Below, one piece after another: positions 1 to 8,089 of a stretch of DNA of 64,000 nucleotides. Where the stretch lies: NCBI RefSeq assembly GCF_017896165.1, contig NZ_JAFCNB010000020.1:1-64000 (forward strand), read 5' to 3'. Position numbers and translations under genes: made by a program. The notes under the pieces are model-generated. The model was not told the DNA's origin. It made no database searches and was given only the letters and a program-made list of their open reading frames with translations. This DNA is from Microbispora oryzae. GTDB taxonomy: Bacteria; Actinomycetota; Actinomycetes; Streptosporangiales; Streptosporangiaceae. Positions within the stretch are counted from its first letter, which is position 1. The number at the start of each line of letters is the position of its first letter.

Positions 1-7
1 TTCACGT

Positions 8-80
8 GGAAAGTGCCTTCTGAACTGGTGCGGACAGGACTCTAGACAAGCCCAATCCTCCCAGCTCAAAGGCACTTTTC
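8..80. repeat. Imperfect inverted repeat next to direct repeat A
   Basis: Bases 8-28 and 61-80 are imperfect inverted copies of a roughly 20-bp sequence containing AAAGTGCCTT / AAGGCACTTT. About 32 bases separate them. The right arm lies inside the 70-bp direct repeat A. It may be an IS end or a hairpin; the window edge prevents deciding. Confidence 0.4.
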
Positions 81-131
81 TCATGTAAACGATCAAGCCC
101 GCTCAAATTCGCCGCGAAAGCCCGAGGTTAG
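62..131. repeat. 70-bp direct repeat, copy A
   Basis: Seventy bases match 37182-37251 in the same orientation with three substitutions (67/70, counted by eye). On the plus strand both copies encode the tail QLKGTFLM followed by TAA (stop at 86-88 here), which looks like the end of a transposase. The right part of copy A contains the stop codon of the minus-strand integrase (128-130). It could be an integrase attachment-site duplication or the shared end of two related IS copies. The sequence alone does not settle this. Confidence 0.7.
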
Positions 132-302
132 TTGAGTGCTTCGCCCAGCTTGCCGAGGGCGCGGCGCTTGTCGTCGAGGGAGGCGTGGGCGTAGATGGTC
201 ATGGTGACCTCGATGTCGGAGTGGCCGACGATGTCCCGGACGATGTGCGGTGGGACGCCGAGGTCGAGCAGGAGGCTCACGCAGGTGTGGCGGAGGTCGT
301 GA
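128..302 (-). pseudogene. Tyrosine recombinase (phage/ICE-type integrase), C-terminal fragment
   Basis: Read on the minus strand, this fragment carries the catalytic end of a tyrosine site-specific recombinase. The HDLRHTC box is followed by DLGVPPHIVRDIVGHS and a segment containing the nucleophile tyrosine (TIYAHASLDDKR), then TAA at 130-128. The frame is open further to 346, but the residues before HDLRHT are not integrase-like. They are explained by the group II intron that begins at 303. The missing upstream part lies at 3373-3505. Splicing out 303-3372 gives the in-frame junction DMRFHDLRHT. Because the intron is antisense to this gene, RNA splicing cannot restore it, so the gene is dead. 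The N-terminal and core-binding domains are absent from the window. Confidence 0.88.
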
Positions 303-395
303 GTGCGCCGTGAGGCGCCGTTGATTCGAGTGGAGGTGAAAGACCTTCACCGCTGACCCCGTCGCAGCGGGGCGGTGGAGCTGAGGGCAGCCTAA

Positions 396-1286
396 GAAGT
401 CCTAACAAAATGATCTAGGAATACGGTTGATCGCCTGCAGGTTGATCACGGCGTGAGGAAGGGCGAACAGCCACCGTGGATCATCTCGGATGAGTTGTGG
501 GCGCGGATCGAGCCGTTGTTGCCGGTCGTGCCACGTCGTGCCGATCACCCGGGCCGTAGGCGTCTGGACGACCGGAAGGTCTTGTCGGGCATCTTGTTCG
601 TGCTCTACACCGGTATCGCCTGGGAGTTCCTGCCCCAGGAACTGGGCTTCGGTTCGGGGATGACCTGCTGGCGCAGGCTGCGGGACTGGCATGCCGCCGG
701 GGTGTGGCAGAAGCTGCACGAACTGCTGCTGGCCGAGTTGCACGCCGCGGGCAAGCTGGACTGGTCCAAGGCGGTGATCGACAGCTCCCACGTGCGGGCG
801 CTGAAGGGCGGCCCAAAACGGGTCCGAGCCCGGTCGACCGCGCAAAGACGGGCTCCAAGCACCACGTCATCGCCGACGGGAACGGCGTCCCTCTCGCGCT
901 CAGCCTGACCGGCGGCAACCGCAACGACGTCACCCAGCTCATGCCACTGCTGCGGGCCATTCCCCCGGTCCGGGGGCGGCGAGGCCTGGCCGCGCAGGCG
1001 ACCCGCGGTCGTGTACGCCGACCGGGGCTACGACCACGACAAGTACCGCCGCATGGTCTGGGCCACGGGAGTGAAACCGGTCATCGCCCGCCGGGGCACC
1101 CCGCACGGCTCCGGCCTCGGCGTGCATCGGTGGGTGATCGAGCAGACGATCGCGCTGCTGCACTGGTTCCGGCGCCTGCGCATCCGCTGGGAGATCCGCG
1201 ACGACATCCACGAGGCCTTCATGACCCTCGCCGCCGCCATTATCTGCTGGCGACGCCTCACTCGCTGATCATTCTGTTAGGACTTC
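396..1286 (+). mobile_element. IS5-family insertion sequence inside the group II intron
   Basis: The 891-bp element has 20-bp terminal inverted repeats, 396-415 and 1267-1286, starting GAAGTCCTAAC with one mismatch. A TAA duplication flanks it (393-395 and 1287-1289). Its single transposase gene fills most of the length. Size, inverted repeats, short TA-rich target duplication and transposase motifs fit the IS5 family. It landed in domain I of the group II intron, so it is younger than the intron insertion. Confidence 0.9.
453..1268 (+). pseudogene. IS5-family DDE transposase, frame broken twice
   Basis: The N-terminal part (453 to about 825) reads RRLDDRKVLSGILFVLYTG and IDSSHVRALKGGPK, with the first Asp of the DDE triad. 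The frame then moves by -1 near the CCAAAAC run (about 818-824) into TGPSPVDRAKTGSKHHVIAD. Related IS5-family elements use a similar A-run for programmed frameshifting between orfA and orfB, so the first break may be functional. A second shift near 985-1000 is needed to reach VYADRGYDHDKYR (second Asp) and HRWVIEQTIALLHWFRRL (Glu). No reason for this one is visible, so this copy is probably inactive. The gene ends at TGA 1266-1268, just inside the right inverted repeat. Confidence 0.85.
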
Positions 1287-1789
1287 TAAGCCGGGTGATG
1301 CCGGCAAGGGTGGGAGCAGCCCTGACAACGCCGGGACGGGCTAGTACTGCCAGATGGTCCGGGTCCGGCAAGCGGGACGGAAAGGAGTACGCGAGGAACC
1401 GGCGTGTGACATCCCCTTGATTAGGCGCCAGCTCGAAACCTGGTGGATATGGGCTGGAAGCGGTGCGTACCCGTCGCCGAGGGTGGCGGGGAACTCTTAC
1501 GGCGGTGGGCATGAGCCGTCGGGGAGGCTGCGAGGAAGGTCTGCGGCGTACTCGCAGCGATGCCGCAGGGGCATAGTCGGGCTCCTCCTCCGTCGAGCGA
1601 ATCACGGTGAACACGGGAACCGTTCCGGATCTTGCCCTGCTTTCCGTATCCAGCGGAGGTGGTGGGGCTGGGCGCATCGACCGTTGATCGGTCCGGGGCG
1701 GGGCGGAGCCGCCGTAGTACTCCGAGTCCGGGAGAGCTGGTCACATGGGGAAGGGCGGCAGCGGTTTCGAGAAGTGATTGGAGGCTGCA

Positions 1790-3259
1790 ATGCCGAAAGA
1801 TGCGTTCTCGAACGAGGACGCCTGGCCAGAGGTGGTCCCGGTGGGACCGCGGCGGCGGGTATCGGAGATGCAGGCCAAGCTTCACCAGTGGGCGGCGGCC
1901 GATCCTGGCCGCCGGTTCGATGACCTGTTCAACCTTGTGCACGATCCGGCGACGCTCCTTGTGGCGTTCGACCGTGTCGCGGGCAACCGGGGTGCCAACA
2001 CGCCCGGCGTCGACGGCCTGACGGTCGCCGAGGTCGAGGAGTGGATCGGCGTTCCGGGATTCCTGGATGACCTGCGGGCCGCCCTCAAGGACGGCTCGTT
2101 TCGGCCGCTACCGGTGCGGGAGCGCGTGATTCCCAAGCCGGGCGGGTCGGGAAAGGTCCGCGCGCTCGGTATACCGACGATTGCGGACCGGGTCGTTCAG
2201 GCGGCGCTCAAGCTGGTGCTGGAACCCATCTTCGAGGCTGACTTCCTGCCGGTCTCCTACGGGTTTCGGCCCAGGCGGCGGCCCCATGATGCGATCGCGG
2301 AGATTCACCATTTCGGCACCCGAGGGTACCGCTGGGTGCTGGATGCCGACATCGAAGCGGCCTTCGACTCGGTCTCACATTCGGCCCTCATGGATCGGGT
2401 GCGGACACGGGTCAAGGACAAGCGTGTTCTGGCGCTGGTCAAGGCGTTCCTCAAGGCCGGGATCCTCACCGAACTCGGCGTGCACCGGAACGCCTACACC
2501 GGCACGCCGCAGGGCGGCATTCTGTCCCCGTTGATCTTCAATGTGGCGATGTCAGTGCTCGATGAGCACGTGATGGACCCATGGAAGAGCGGTGGGTCGA
2601 TGTCGACTCAGGGTAAGCGCGCCTACCGGCGCTCCAAGGGGCGAGCGACGTGGCGGATCATCCGCTACTGCGACGACTTCGTCATCGTGGTGCATGGTTC
2701 GCGTGAAGACGCCGAAATGCTCCGTGAGGACGTCGCCGAGGTGCTGGCACCGCTGGGCTTACGGCTGTCACCAGCCAAAACCCAAGTGGTCCACATGGGC
2801 GACGGGTTCGACTTCCTCGGCTTCCGCATCCGGTGGAAACGCATGAGAGGCACGAACACGTGGTACGTCTACACCTTCATCGCCAAGCGCCCGCTGCGGT
2901 CGGTGAAGGCGAAGATCCGTGCCCTGACACACAGGACATCGCAGCAGGACTTCGCATCCGTGCTGAAAAGGCTCGCTCAGATCATGCGCGGATGGGCCAA
3001 CTATTTCAAACACGCCGTGGCCAAATGGACCTTCAGCAAGCTGGACACCTTCACCTGGTGGAGACTCGCCCACATGCTGCGGGCCCGTCACGGCTGGAAT
3101 TGGGGGCAACTGCGCCGTCACCTGAAGACCGGCACAGGCCGGTGGGTGATCGCCGCAGGCGGGGTCGAGTACTTCCGGCTCCAAGGCGTGACGGTCTCCC
3201 GCTACGCCTACCGGGGCACCAAGATCCCAAGCCCCTGGCCTCCTGCGAACCCCGCCTGA
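1790..3259 (+). CDS. ltrA: Group II intron-encoded reverse transcriptase/maturase
   Basis: This 489-residue protein has the reverse transcriptase core typical of LtrA-like proteins. VIPKPGGSGKVRALGIPTI (RT1-2) is followed by a palm segment LDADIEAAFDSV, TPQGGILSPLIFNV, and the catalytic YCDD at residues 293-296. The C-terminal maturase (GIIM) domain includes LAQIMRGWANYFKHAV. No HNH endonuclease domain follows; the protein ends shortly after SRYAYRGTKIPSPW, so it is an endonuclease-minus form. Such proteins help the intron RNA fold and copy it into DNA during retrohoming. The start is ATG 1790 behind GGAGG. The frame is intact with no sign of decay, in contrast to the intron's domain I. Confidence 0.95.
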   Translation: MPKDAFSNEDAWPEVVPVGPRRRVSEMQAKLHQWAAADPGRRFDDLFNLVHDPATLLVAFDRVAGNRGANTPGVDGLTVAEVEEWIGVPGFLDDLRAALKDGSFRPLPVRERVIPKPGGSGKVRALGIPTIADRVVQAALKLVLEPIFEADFLPVSYGFRPRRRPHDAIAEIHHFGTRGYRWVLDADIEAAFDSVSHSALMDRVRTRVKDKRVLALVKAFLKAGILTELGVHRNAYTGTPQGGILSPLIFNVAMSVLDEHVMDPWKSGGSMSTQGKRAYRRSKGRATWRIIRYCDDFVIVVHGSREDAEMLREDVAEVLAPLGLRLSPAKTQVVHMGDGFDFLGFRIRWKRMRGTNTWYVYTFIAKRPLRSVKAKIRALTHRTSQQDFASVLKRLAQIMRGWANYFKHAVAKWTFSKLDTFTWWRLAHMLRARHGWNWGQLRRHLKTGTGRWVIAAGGVEYFRLQGVTVSRYAYRGTKIPSPWPPANPA

Positions 3260-3273
3260 CGGCAGAGACCGTG

Positions 3274-3372
3274 GAGAGCCCGTTGCCGAGAGATCGGCAC
3301 GGCGGGTTCGGCGAGCGGCCCGGGGAAACGGATCGAGAGCAATCCCGACACCGCGCCCCGGGCCGACTCAAC
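3274..3372 (+). ncRNA. Group II intron domains V and VI
   Basis: Domain V is the 36-nt hairpin 3274-3309: the strand with catalytic AGC (3277-3279) pairs with CGGGTTC, and the loop is a GAGA tetraloop closed by GCCGA/TCGGC. Domain VI follows. CGGCCCGGGG at 3316-3325 pairs with CCCCGGGCCG at 3356-3365. A single unpaired A (3366) sits before an outer GAG/CTC pair and is the expected branch point. The intron then ends at CAAC (3372). This confirms a ribozyme intron rather than a stray reverse transcriptase. Confidence 0.88.
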
Positions 3373-3505
3373 AACCGCATGTCGCCGAGCCCGGCAGCCT
3401 TCCGGATCGCTCCCCAGCTTCGCCGGAGGGCGTCCGGTTCCATAGGTGTGCCGCGCAGGGATGGGAAGACGAGGCCGTGATCCTCCCAGTCCGGCCAGCG
3501 GTCGG
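3373..3505 (-). pseudogene. Tyrosine recombinase, central fragment (other half of 128-302)
   Basis: On the minus strand this reads DHGLVFPSLRGTPMEPDAL and then RRSWGAIRKAAGLGDMR. This is the stretch that precedes the HxLR box in actinobacterial integrases. It stops at the group II intron boundary (3373) and continues in frame at 302. At its upstream end (about 3500-3508) the integrase similarity stops and the frame runs into the truncated lipase gene. A deletion or rearrangement has therefore removed the integrase N-terminus as well. Confidence 0.82.
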
Positions 3506-4143
3506 GACAGCCGGATGTTGCCGCGCTCCTCCTGGACGTCGGTCGTGCGGGGCCGCCGCCCGGTGAAGAACTCGAAGAACTTCGCGAACGTCTCCTCCGA
3601 CGACACGACCTGCGTGTGCGACTGGTCGGGGAACCTGACGTTCACGGCACCGCCGACCTGCCGGTCCGGCGAGCCCTCGCCCCACACCGCGAGCGTGGGC
3701 ACCCCGCCGGGCTGGTCGGCCGAGCTGGAGCCGTCGAGGTTGACGTAGTGGGCGACCTTCGCCGCCCGTTGCGGGCTGCTGCGGAGGTACTCCTGCATGA
3801 GGCCGGTCCCCAGCGAGTGGGTCAGCAGATCGACCTTGTCGGCCCTGGACGCGGCCAGCAGCCGGTCGGTCCGCGCGTCCAGGCCCGCGTACACCTGCTC
3901 GCGCGTGTTGATCTGGAACAGGGAGTCGTAGTCGTGGGACTCGATCAGGCCGATCGGGTAGCCGTTGCCGGTCAGCCGCCTGGCCTGCGTCTCGAACTGG
4001 GCGCCCGACCCGCTGAAACCGTGCACGAAGATCACGGGCCGGTACTTGTGCGTCCCCGCCCACGAGGCGGGCGCCCACAGGACACAGGCCGCCACGACCG
4101 CCGACAACGCCGCCAGCCAGGCGACGACCCCGCGGATCCTCAT
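3506..4143 (-). pseudogene. Secreted alpha/beta-hydrolase (lipase), 3'-truncated
   Basis: The gene starts at ATG 4143 behind GGAGGAGC. It has a signal peptide (hydrophobic run to about residue 29, ending PASWAG). The alpha/beta-hydrolase fold follows: VIFVHGFSGS (oxyanion region), nucleophile elbow THSLGTG, and a late His in PDQSHTQVVSS. This is the pattern of actinobacterial extracellular lipases. After GNIRLS the lipase similarity ends and the open frame runs artificially through integrase sequence and the group II intron to 3208. Relatives usually have a further C-terminal domain, lost here. The core might still fold, but the chimeric tail makes a functional product doubtful. Confidence 0.75.
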
Positions 4144-4221
4144 CCGGAGCTCCTCCAGCCGAAGAGAACATTCTTCTGGTCCCTGTCGGCGTCGATCATG
4201 AGGCCGCCCCCGTCAACGGGC

Positions 4222-4623
4222 TTACGCTTGGTGAACCTCCTGGAAGACCTCCCGGGCGACGCGGTAACCGTCGAAGGCCCGGGCCGCGCCGGCGTACGCC
4301 TCGATGTGCACGAACGCCTCCACGATCTCCTCCGGGGTGACGCCGTTGTTGAGCGCGATGCGCAGCTGCCCGCGCAGCGGTTCGAGCGTGCCCAGGGTCG
4401 CGGCGATCGTCACGGAGACGAGGGCGCGGGTGCGGGTGTCGAGGACGTCGGTGCGCGGCCACGCGTCGCCGAAGGTGTGCCGGGTGGCCAGGCGCATGAA
4501 GTCGGCGGCGTTGGCCGGCTCGCCCGGACCGGGTTCCAGGAACGGCTCCAGCCTCCTGCCGAGCAGGTGCGCGGCGGTGTCGAGCGCGGCCTCGTAGCCG
4601 GGTTCCCGCTGGGTGTCGGTCAT
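4222..4623 (-). CDS. Carboxymuconolactone decarboxylase-like protein
   Basis: A 133-residue member of the carboxymuconolactone decarboxylase (CMD)/AhpD-like superfamily. It has the helical core RTRALVSVTIAATLGT, LRIALNNGVTPEEIVEAF and a final HIEAYAGAARAF. There is no CxxC pair, so it is not an AhpD-type peroxidase. It belongs to the group often annotated as 4-carboxymuconolactone decarboxylase, although the true substrate is unknown. It starts at ATG 4623 behind AAGGAA, 15 bases after the aldo-keto reductase stop, and is the last gene of a three-gene operon. Joint transcription with two redox enzymes suggests a small catabolic or detoxification role for aldehydes or aromatics (inference). 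Confidence 0.85.
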   Translation of the reverse strand: MTDTQREPGYEAALDTAAHLLGRRLEPFLEPGPGEPANAADFMRLATRHTFGDAWPRTDVLDTRTRALVSVTIAATLGTLEPLRGQLRIALNNGVTPEEIVEAFVHIEAYAGAARAFDGYRVAREVFQEVHQA

Positions 4624-4638
4624 GTGGTTCCTTCCGGA

Positions 4639-5661
4639 TCAGTGCTGGGGGTGCGCGTTGAGCGCGCCGTACTGGCCGCCGCGCACCCGCGCGGGGTCGA
4701 ACAGGCGTGACAGGTGGGCGACGTCGTCCGCGCTCAGCGGAACGGCCGTCGCGGCGGCGTTCTGGCGCGCGTACTCCGGCCGCTTGGTGCCGGGGATGGG
4801 CGCGATGTCGTACGGCTGGGCGAGCAGCCAGGCCAGGGCCACTTGGCCCGGGGCGTGTCCGCGCTCACCGGCGAACGCCTTCAGCCCCTCGACGAGGCGG
4901 AGGTTGTCCGCGAAGTTCTCCTCGTGGAACTTGGGCAGGGTCGAGCGGAAGTCGTCACCGTCGAACGAGGTCTCGCTGGTGAAGCGGCCGGCGAGCGCGG
5001 CCCGCCCCAGCGGGCTGTACGGGACGAAGGTGATGCCCAGTTCGCGGCAGGCGGGCAGCACCTCCTGCTCCACCTCGCGGGCCCAGAGCGAGTACTCGCT
5101 CTGGAGGGCCGAGATCGGCGCCACGGCGGATGCCCGGTGCAGGATGTCCGGACCGACCGCGCTGAGCCCGATCGCGCGCACCATGCCCGCGGTCACCAGC
5201 TCGGCCATCGCGCCGACGGTGTCCTCGATCGGCACGGTGGTGTCGTGGCGATGGAGGTAGTAGAGGTCGATGTGGTCGACGCCGAGGCGGCGCAGGCTGG
5301 CCTCGCAGGCGGCGGCCACGTACTCCGGGCGGCCGTCGTAGACCACCCCGCCCTCCTCCGAGGGCCGCGCCCCGAACTTGGTCGCCAGGACCACCCGGTC
5401 GCGCAGGCCGCGCACGGCGCGGCCGAGCAGTTCCTCGTTGTGGCCGAAGCCCTTCTGGGACTGGCCGGTGGCCGCGCCGGCGGCGCCGTAGATGTCGGAG
5501 GTGTCGAAGAAGTCGATGCCGGCCTCGACGGCGGCATGGATCGTGGCGACGGACTCCGCCTCGTCGGCGTCGCCGTAGAACTGGGACATCCCCATGCAGC
5601 CCAGGCCGATCGGCCGGACGGAGATGTCGGTGTGCCCGAGGGTGACACGGGCTTCGCGCAT
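4639..5661 (-). CDS. Aldo/keto reductase
   Basis: A 340-residue NAD(P)H-dependent oxidoreductase of the aldo/keto reductase family with a TIM-barrel fold. The segment [12 protein letters not shown] holds the catalytic Asp and Tyr, LATKFG the Lys, and LYYLHRHD the His. The cofactor end shows [13 protein letters not shown]. The closest groups are YajO/IolS-like reductases of Actinobacteria. The start is ATG 5661 with GGAGG upstream; the frame extends further but runs into the aldehyde dehydrogenase gene. It lies 17 bases downstream of that gene and 15 upstream of the CMD gene, so the three are cotranscribed. The substrate cannot be read from the sequence. Confidence 0.93.
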   Translation of the reverse strand: MREARVTLGHTDISVRPIGLGCMGMSQFYGDADEAESVATIHAAVEAGIDFFDTSDIYGAAGAATGQSQKGFGHNEELLGRAVRGLRDRVVLATKFGARPSEEGGVVYDGRPEYVAAACEASLRRLGVDHIDLYYLHRHDTTVPIEDTVGAMAELVTAGMVRAIGLSAVGPDILHRASAVAPISALQSEYSLWAREVEQEVLPACRELGITFVPYSPLGRAALAGRFTSETSFDGDDFRSTLPKFHEENFADNLRLVEGLKAFAGERGHAPGQVALAWLLAQPYDIAPIPGTKRPEYARQNAAATAVPLSADDVAHLSRLFDPARVRGGQYGALNAHPQH

Positions 5662-5678
5662 GATGGTCCTCCTGGTCC

Positions 5679-7115
5679 TCAGGCGGCGATGGTCTTGTAC
5701 TCGACGTACTGGGCGAGGCCGGCGACGCCGAACTCGCGGCCGATGCCGCTGCTCTTGTAGCCGCCGAAGGCGCCGTCGTAGGTCGGGGCGGCGCCGTTGA
5801 CGGTCATCCACCCGGTACGGATCCTGCGGGCGACCTCGATGCCGTGCTCCCGGTCGGCGGCCCACACGCCACCGCCGAGGCCGTACTCGGAGTCGTTGGC
5901 GATGCGGACGGCGTCGTCCTCGTCGTCGAACGGGATGACGACCAGGACGGGGCCGAAGATCTCCTCGCGGGCGATCCGCATGTCGCTGTCGACATCGGCG
6001 AACAGCGTCGGACGGACGTAGTACCCGCCCTCCAGCCCGTCAGGGGTCTCGAGTCCGCCGGTCACCATCCGGGCGCCTTCGGCGACGCCGAGTTCGATGT
6101 AGGAACGCACCCGCTGCTGCTGGTCGGCGCGGACCATCGGCCCGATGAAGGTCTCGGGGTCGGAGGGGTCGCCGACCCGGACGTCCTCCATCATGGCGGC
6201 CAGCGCCGCGACGACCTCCTCGTAGCGGCTGCGCGGGGCGAGGATGCGGGTGTGGGCCACGCAGTTCTCGGCGTTGTTGCCCAGCGACAGGGCCCTAAGG
6301 CCTGCCACGACCGCCGTCAGGTCGGCGTCCTCAAGGATGATCGAGGCGGACTTGCCGCCCAGCTCCAGGCTGACCCGCTTGAGCTGCTCCCCGGCGACGG
6401 AGGCGATGCGCCGGCCGGCCGCGGTGGAGCCGGTGAAGGCGATCTTGTCGATGCCGGGGTGGGCGACCAGGTACTCGCTGGTCTCGCGGCCCGCTGGCAG
6501 GATGCTCACCACTCCCTCGGGCAGCCCGGCCGCGTCGAAGACATCGGCGAGCGCCAGGGCGTCCAGCGCCGTCTCGGGGGAGGCCTTCAGGACGACCGTG
6601 CAGCCGGCGAGCAGCGCGGGAACCAGCTTGACCAGGGCCGACTGGTGTGGGGCGTTCCACGGGATCACCGCCGCCACCACGCCGACGGGTTCCCGGCGCA
6701 GCCGCGTCGTGGCGTCGCCGACGGCGCCCACCTCCTCCTCCCAGCCGAGAGCGGCGGCGGCGCGCACGTACGCCTCCGTCATCTCCGGGAGGGACTGCAG
6801 GTGCGTCCAGCGGGTGAACCACAGCGGCGAGCCGTTCTCGGCGGTGACCAGGGCCGCGAACTCCTCGGCGCGGACCGCGTAGAGCTTGGAGAACCGCTCC
6901 ACGACGGCGCTCCGTTCCTGCGGGCTCATCCGGGGCCAGGGGCCCTCGTCGAACGCCCGGCGGGCGGCGGCGACCGCCCGGTCGACGTCGGCGGGGGCGG
7001 CGTGCGGCGCGGTCCCGACCAGCGAGCGGTCGTGCGGGGAACGCACCTCCAGGACGTCCGCGGTGGCCGGGGCGACCCACTGGCCGCCGACGTACAGGTT
7101 CGGGTAAGTGATCAC
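5679..7115 (-). CDS. NAD(P)-dependent aldehyde dehydrogenase
   Basis: About 478 residues with the complete aldehyde dehydrogenase fold. [20 protein letters not shown] forms the cofactor region, FTGSTAAG the nucleotide loop, and LELGGKSA carries the general base Glu. The nucleophile is Cys in [11 protein letters not shown], and EEIFGPVL is a late motif. It oxidises an aldehyde to the acid; the substrate is unknown. GTG 7115 is preferred as start because GAGGAG lies seven bases upstream. The in-frame ATG at 7130 would put the operator-like repeats very close to the start. It heads an operon with the aldo-keto reductase and CMD genes, is transcribed away from the TetR gene, and is probably its target. 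Confidence 0.93.
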   Translation of the reverse strand: MITYPNLYVGGQWVAPATADVLEVRSPHDRSLVGTAPHAAPADVDRAVAAARRAFDEGPWPRMSPQERSAVVERFSKLYAVRAEEFAALVTAENGSPLWFTRWTHLQSLPEMTEAYVRAAAALGWEEEVGAVGDATTRLRREPVGVVAAVIPWNAPHQSALVKLVPALLAGCTVVLKASPETALDALALADVFDAAGLPEGVVSILPAGRETSEYLVAHPGIDKIAFTGSTAAGRRIASVAGEQLKRVSLELGGKSASIILEDADLTAVVAGLRALSLGNNAENCVAHTRILAPRSRYEEVVAALAAMMEDVRVGDPSDPETFIGPMVRADQQQRVRSYIELGVAEGARMVTGGLETPDGLEGGYYVRPTLFADVDSDMRIAREEIFGPVLVVIPFDDEDDAVRIANDSEYGLGGGVWAADREHGIEVARRIRTGWMTVNGAAPTYDGAFGGYKSSGIGREFGVAGLAQYVEYKTIAA

Positions 7116-7134
7116 GGAAATACTCCTCATATAG

Positions 7135-7197
7135 GTGTCCATCGGACCTTTATGACTATAGCGGTCCAGTGGACACGTATCAAGTGTCCGTTGGACC
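7135..7197. promoter_or_regulatory. Three copies of a 14-bp operator-like site between ALDH operon and tetR
   Basis: The site GTGTCC(N)3GGACC occurs at 7135-7148 and 7184-7197. An inverted copy, GGTCCAGTGGACAC, is at 7163-7176. Each has its own GTCC/GGAC dyad. They fill the 127-bp gap between the divergent aldehyde dehydrogenase and TetR genes, where a TetR dimer would control both promoters. Confidence 0.7.
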
Positions 7198-7242
7198 GCT
7201 AATGTGGGAGCTGCCATGATTCGCGGTGCGCGAGGAGGTTCG

Positions 7243-7905
7243 ATGGACGAGGTGGAGGCGCCGTCCTTCCAGCGGGCCAGGCGGCCCGAGCACCGGGAGC
7301 TCCGCAAGCAGGAGATCCTGGACGCCGCGGAGGCGCTGCTGGCCGAGATGCCCGCCGACGAGATCAGCCTCCGGGAGCTGGGGCGCCGGCTCGGGGTGTC
7401 CAAGACGCATGTGGTGCGCTATTTCGAGAGCCGGGAGGGCGTCTTCCTAGGGCTGCTCGCCAGGCTCCGGCTGGCCTGGCTCGACGCGCTGGCGGACGAG
7501 TGGCCGGCCGCGCCGTGCGAGCCCGACCAGGTGATGCGGGCCTGGGCCGATTCGCTCGCCGCCCGGCCGGTCCTGTGCCAGCTGTGGAGCCTGCTGCCGA
7601 CCGTCCTGGAGCGGAACGTCTCCGCCGGCACCGTGCGCGCCTACAAGTTCACCGACCTGGAGCACCGCACCCGGCTGGCGGGGCTGGTCAGGGAGCGGGT
7701 GCCGGCCCTCGGCGCGGGTGACGCTCTCACGCTGACGGAGTACGCCGTCGTCGCGCTGGTGGGCCTGTGGTCGTTCAGCAACCCGACCCCGACCATCGTC
7801 GAGGCCACGTCCGACCCCCGGCTCGCGGGCTCCCGGGTGGACTTCGCCACCATGTACGGCGAGATCCTGCAGACCACCCTCGCCGGTCTGCTCGCCCGAG
7901 CGTGA
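7243..7905 (+). CDS. TetR-family transcriptional regulator
   Basis: A 220-residue repressor with an N-terminal TetR helix-turn-helix (RKQEILDAAEALLAEMP, then LGRRLGVSKTHVVRYFESRE) and a helical ligand-binding C-terminal domain. ATG 7243 is chosen because GAGGAGG stands five bases upstream. An earlier ATG at 7216, with GGGAG in front, would add nine residues. The gene diverges from the aldehyde dehydrogenase operon across three copies of a palindromic site, so it probably represses that operon and itself (inference). Confidence 0.9.
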   Translation: MDEVEAPSFQRARRPEHRELRKQEILDAAEALLAEMPADEISLRELGRRLGVSKTHVVRYFESREGVFLGLLARLRLAWLDALADEWPAAPCEPDQVMRAWADSLAARPVLCQLWSLLPTVLERNVSAGTVRAYKFTDLEHRTRLAGLVRERVPALGAGDALTLTEYAVVALVGLWSFSNPTPTIVEATSDPRLAGSRVDFATMYGEILQTTLAGLLARA

Positions 7906-7949
7906 GCCGCCCCCGGTTCAGCGGACCGGCCGGACGTACTCGGCCGCCG

Positions 7950-8044
7950 CGGCGGCCTCCGCACGCGCGGCCCTGCGGCGGGCGCTTGACGTGTTGCTGC
8001 GGCTGTTCGCGCCGTTCCTGCCGATGGTGACCGAGGAGGTGTGA
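7950..8044 (+). pseudogene. Relic of valyl-tRNA synthetase (anticodon-binding domain)
   Basis: About 35 codons before TGA 8042-8044 read AASARAALRRALDVLLRLFA and then PFLPMVTEEV. This is a hallmark of the bacterial ValRS anticodon-binding domain, where TEEVW normally follows. There is no start codon or ribosome binding site of its own and no flanking valS sequence. It is a short scrap of a duplicated valS gene between the TetR and LuxR genes, not a working gene. Confidence 0.6.
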
Positions 8045-8089
8045 GCGAAACTTAGAGCGGGTGCGCCATCTGTAAGCTTAGATTCGACT

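Larger units (their letters stand above)
303..3372 (+). mobile_element. Group II intron with encoded reverse transcriptase, carrying a nested IS
   Basis: The element starts with GTGCGCC, matching the GUGYG 5' consensus of group II introns. It ends after a domain VI hairpin whose 3' strand has a bulged A at 3366, seven nucleotides from the last base (3372). The boundaries are fixed independently by the host gene: joining 302 to 3373 restores the integrase frame (DMRFHDLRHT). The intron-encoded protein is at 1790-3259 and domains V/VI are at 3274-3372. Domain I (303 to about 1700) is interrupted by an IS5-family element at 396-1286, so the RNA fold is probably broken unless the IS is lost. Without the IS the intron is about 2.18 kb, a normal size. 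Confidence 0.9.

Noticed and set aside
704-1420. 238-residue ORF extending past the IS right end
   Set aside because: Only its middle (about 825-990) is transposase; the rest is out of frame or in intron RNA.
1402-1470. GTGTGACATC near 1403 and GTGCG near 1462 considered as the intron 5' end
   Set aside because: The integrase junction fixes the 5' end at 303; these motifs are internal to domain I.
3616-4710. 364-residue plus-strand ORF
   Set aside because: It is antisense to the lipase and CMD genes, has a composition typical of shadow frames (Val/Gly/Arg/Leu) and shows no domain.
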